A DNA stretch of 64,000 nt. It comes from Arenibacter latericius DSM 15913 (GTDB lineage Bacteria > Bacteroidota > Bacteroidia > Flavobacteriales > Flavobacteriaceae). The stretch is from positions 1 to 64,000 of the forward strand of contig NZ_AUKX01000028.1 of the NCBI RefSeq assembly GCF_000424985.1, in the 5' to 3' direction. The first letter of the stretch is position 1; each line of letters begins with the position of its first letter. Under the pieces are notes generated by a model. It did no database searches. It saw only the letters and a list, made by a program, of their open reading frames with translations, and was not told where the DNA came from. The position numbers and the translations under genes were made by a program. Below are positions 62,327-64,000 of this stretch, piece after piece.

Positions 62327-64000
62327 TTAAAACGACTTTAAGGTACTATTTATTTCATTAGTTACCAAGTCAGAAAAAGCTTTTATGGTGATGGAACCGA
62401 GATCCTCACCTCCATGTCTTCTAACGGAAATGGTTTCTTCGTTCTCTTCATTCTCACCAACAATTAACATAAATGGGATTTTATTCATCTCTGCCTCCCG
62501 TATTTTTTTGCCAACTGTCTCATTTCTATTATCAATGAGGGCGCGAATGTCGTTATTTTCCAAGGAATTTAAAACTTTTTCGGCATATATTTCATGTTTT
62601 TCACTTACAGGGAGTATAATCGCCTGTTCTGGCATGAGCCAAAGTGGGAAATTTCCTCCAGTATGTTCCAGTAATAATGCTATAAATCGTTCCATGCTTC
62701 CAAAAGGAGCTCGGTGAATCATTACTGGCCTATGTAACTCGTTGTCGCTTCCCTTATAGGTAAGGTCAAATCTTTCGGGTAGGTTGTAATCTACCTGTAT
62801 AGTACCCAATTGCCAATTTCTACCCAAAGCATCCTTAATCATAAAGTCTAATTTAGGTCCGTAAAAAGCAGCTTCTCCACTTTCTATGACATAATCTAGC
62901 CCTTTATCCTTTGCGGCATTTATAATAGCATTTTCTGCTTTTTCCCAGTTTTCAACAGAACCGATATATTTTTCTGGTTTTTCTAGATCCCTAACAGAAA
63001 CCTGCGCGGTAAACTTTTCAAAACCTAAAGATCCTAATACATATAAGGTAAGATCAATTACTTTTTTAAACTCATCCGCCAATTGATCCGGGGTGCAGAA
63101 AATATGTGCATCATCTTGAGTAAATCCACGTACTCTGGTTAAACCATGAAGCTCACCACTTTGCTCATAGCGGTATACAGTACCAAATTCAGCATAACGA
63201 ACAGGAAGATCTTTGTAGCTAAACGGTTTGGTATTGTAAATTTCACAATGGTGTGGACAGTTCATTGGTTTTAATAAAAACTCCTCATCCGCCTTAGGTG
63301 TTTTTATCGGTTGAAAGCTATCCTCTCCATATTTGGCATAATGTCCAGAGGTAACATATAGCTCCTTTTGACCCACGTGTGGAGTTACCACCATTTGATA
63401 TCCTGCTTTCTTTTGTGCCTTCTTCAAAAATTGCTCTAATCTATCTCTTAAAGCAGCTCCTTTTGGTAGCCATAGGGGAAGACCTTGCCCTACCTTTTGT
63501 GAGAAGGTAAACAATTCTAATTCCTTTCCTAACTTTCTATGGTCGCGTTTTTTTGCTTCTTCTAACAGTTCCAAATATTCGGTAAGCTCTTTCTGTTTAG
63601 GAAAAGAAATTCCATATACCCTAGTTAATTGGGGGTTGTTTTCATCTCCTCTCCAATAAGCTCCTGCTACACTTAATATTTTTATTGCCTTTATTATCCC
63701 GGTATTAGGAATATGTCCTCCACGGCAAAGGTCGGTAAAGGTATTATGGTCGCAAAAGCTAATGGTCCCGTCTTCTAAGTTGTCAATTAACTCTACCTTA
63801 TATTGGTTCCCTTGAGAACGGTAGAGGTTTAAGGCATCTTCCTTGCTAACAGAACGCATTTTAAAATCGTGCTTTCCTCTAGCAATTTCAATGGCTTTCT
63901 TTTCTATAGCGGGAAAATCTTTTTCGGATATGGTTTTATCACCGAAGTCCACATCGTAATAAAACCCATTTTCAATCGCAGGACCAATGGTAAGTTTTAT
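62327..64000 (-). CDS. thrS: Threonine--tRNA ligase, 5' truncated by window edge
   Basis: 557 residues are visible; about 90 of the N-terminal TGS region lie beyond the right edge, and the frame is open to base 64000. Visible parts: the end of the N2 editing domain, motif 1 and 2 ([30 protein letters not shown]), zinc-ligand region [10 protein letters not shown], motif 3 and the C-terminal anticodon-binding domain ([34 protein letters not shown]). It charges tRNA-Thr. It is the first visible gene of thrS-infC-rpmI-rplT. Confidence 0.96.
   Translation of the reverse strand: MKLTIGPAIENGFYYDVDFGDKTISEKDFPAIEKKAIEIARGKHDFKMRSVSKEDALNLYRSQGNQYKVELIDNLEDGTISFCDHNTFTDLCRGGHIPNTGIIKAIKILSVAGAYWRGDENNPQLTRVYGISFPKQKELTEYLELLEEAKKRDHRKLGKELELFTFSQKVGQGLPLWLPKGAALRDRLEQFLKKAQKKAGYQMVVTPHVGQKELYVTSGHYAKYGEDSFQPIKTPKADEEFLLKPMNCPHHCEIYNTKPFSYKDLPVRYAEFGTVYRYEQSGELHGLTRVRGFTQDDAHIFCTPDQLADEFKKVIDLTLYVLGSLGFEKFTAQVSVRDLEKPEKYIGSVENWEKAENAIINAAKDKGLDYVIESGEAAFYGPKLDFMIKDALGRNWQLGTIQVDYNLPERFDLTYKGSDNELHRPVMIHRAPFGSMERFIALLLEHTGGNFPLWLMPEQAIILPVSEKHEIYAEKVLNSLENNDIRALIDNRNETVGKKIREAEMNKIPFMLIVGENEENEETISVRRHGGEDLGSITIKAFSDLVTNEINSTLKSF

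Noticed and set aside
1-64000. CRISPR array, prophage or intact insertion sequence
   Set aside because: No regularly spaced repeats, phage genes or transposase ORFs were seen on either strand.

Overview
The window is chromosomal DNA of a marine-type Flavobacteriaceae bacterium (phylum Bacteroidota). The evidence is AT-rich DNA, promoters of the Bacteroidota form TTG-N19/20-TAnnTTTG with few Shine-Dalgarno sequences, a type IX secretion sorting domain next to a PorP/SprF protein, the small Bacteroidota-specific DUF4295 gene beside rpmB-rpmG, a split transketolase, and a carotenoid cluster. No genus is assigned. Both edges cut genes: a collagen-like protein on the left and thrS on the right.

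Layout. 1-3.5 kb: collagen-like protein, T9SS type B cargo and PorP-like partner. 3.6-5.9 kb: idi, a pterin synthase of eukaryotic PTPS type, manA and a small conserved gene. 6-13 kb (minus): DUF4369 lipoprotein, DUF819 permease, Cof phosphatase, an SPFH/Arc-repressor pair and a class A PBP. 13-18 kb: S1/P1 nuclease, a DoxX-MOSC-AlkB operon and htpG. 18-30 kb: KAS III, Na+/solute symporter, recR, a 2-oxoacid dehydrogenase E2, an exonuclease, FAH-Hpt-CinA, rpmB-rpmG-DUF4295, ftsY and rimO. 30.2-30.8 kb: repeat-rich spacer. 31-38 kb: serine hydrolase, PPIase-PPIase-MoxR operon, aconitase. 38-43 kb: a cysteine-free/active TlpA pair, then crtZ-crtB-crtI under a MerR/B12-type regulator. 43.2-44 kb: duplicated Leu-Lys tRNA unit. 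44-46.9 kb: aroK, phosphoribosyltransferase, methyltransferase and S4 protein, FKBP lipoprotein. 46.9-48.4 kb: 1.5 kb gene-poor spacer full of repeats and palindromes. 48.4-58.4 kb: beta-barrel protein, split transketolase, tgt, LptF/G, EamA, accA, dnaB and an amidotransferase-like exported protein. 58.5-64 kb: DUF1801, Cof phosphatase, YjbQ, and the thrS-infC-rpmI-rplT operon.

How genes connect. idi supplies the isoprenoid branch used by crtB, crtI and crtZ, giving probable zeaxanthin-type pigment. The pterin synthase and tgt could both serve queuosine, but the pterin enzyme may instead make biopterin-type products. The PPIases, LptF/G, PBP, PorP and beta-barrel genes serve envelope biogenesis.

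Most content is ordinary core genome; no CRISPR, prophage or intact insertion sequence was seen. The best leads are the cysteine-free TlpA coupled to an active TlpA, a Tgt without its zinc cysteines, infC with an apparent AUA start, the SPFH-Arc operon with a palindromic operator, a nucleobase-damage-like operon, and a family of dispersed intergenic repeats shared by the 30.3 kb and 47 kb spacers.
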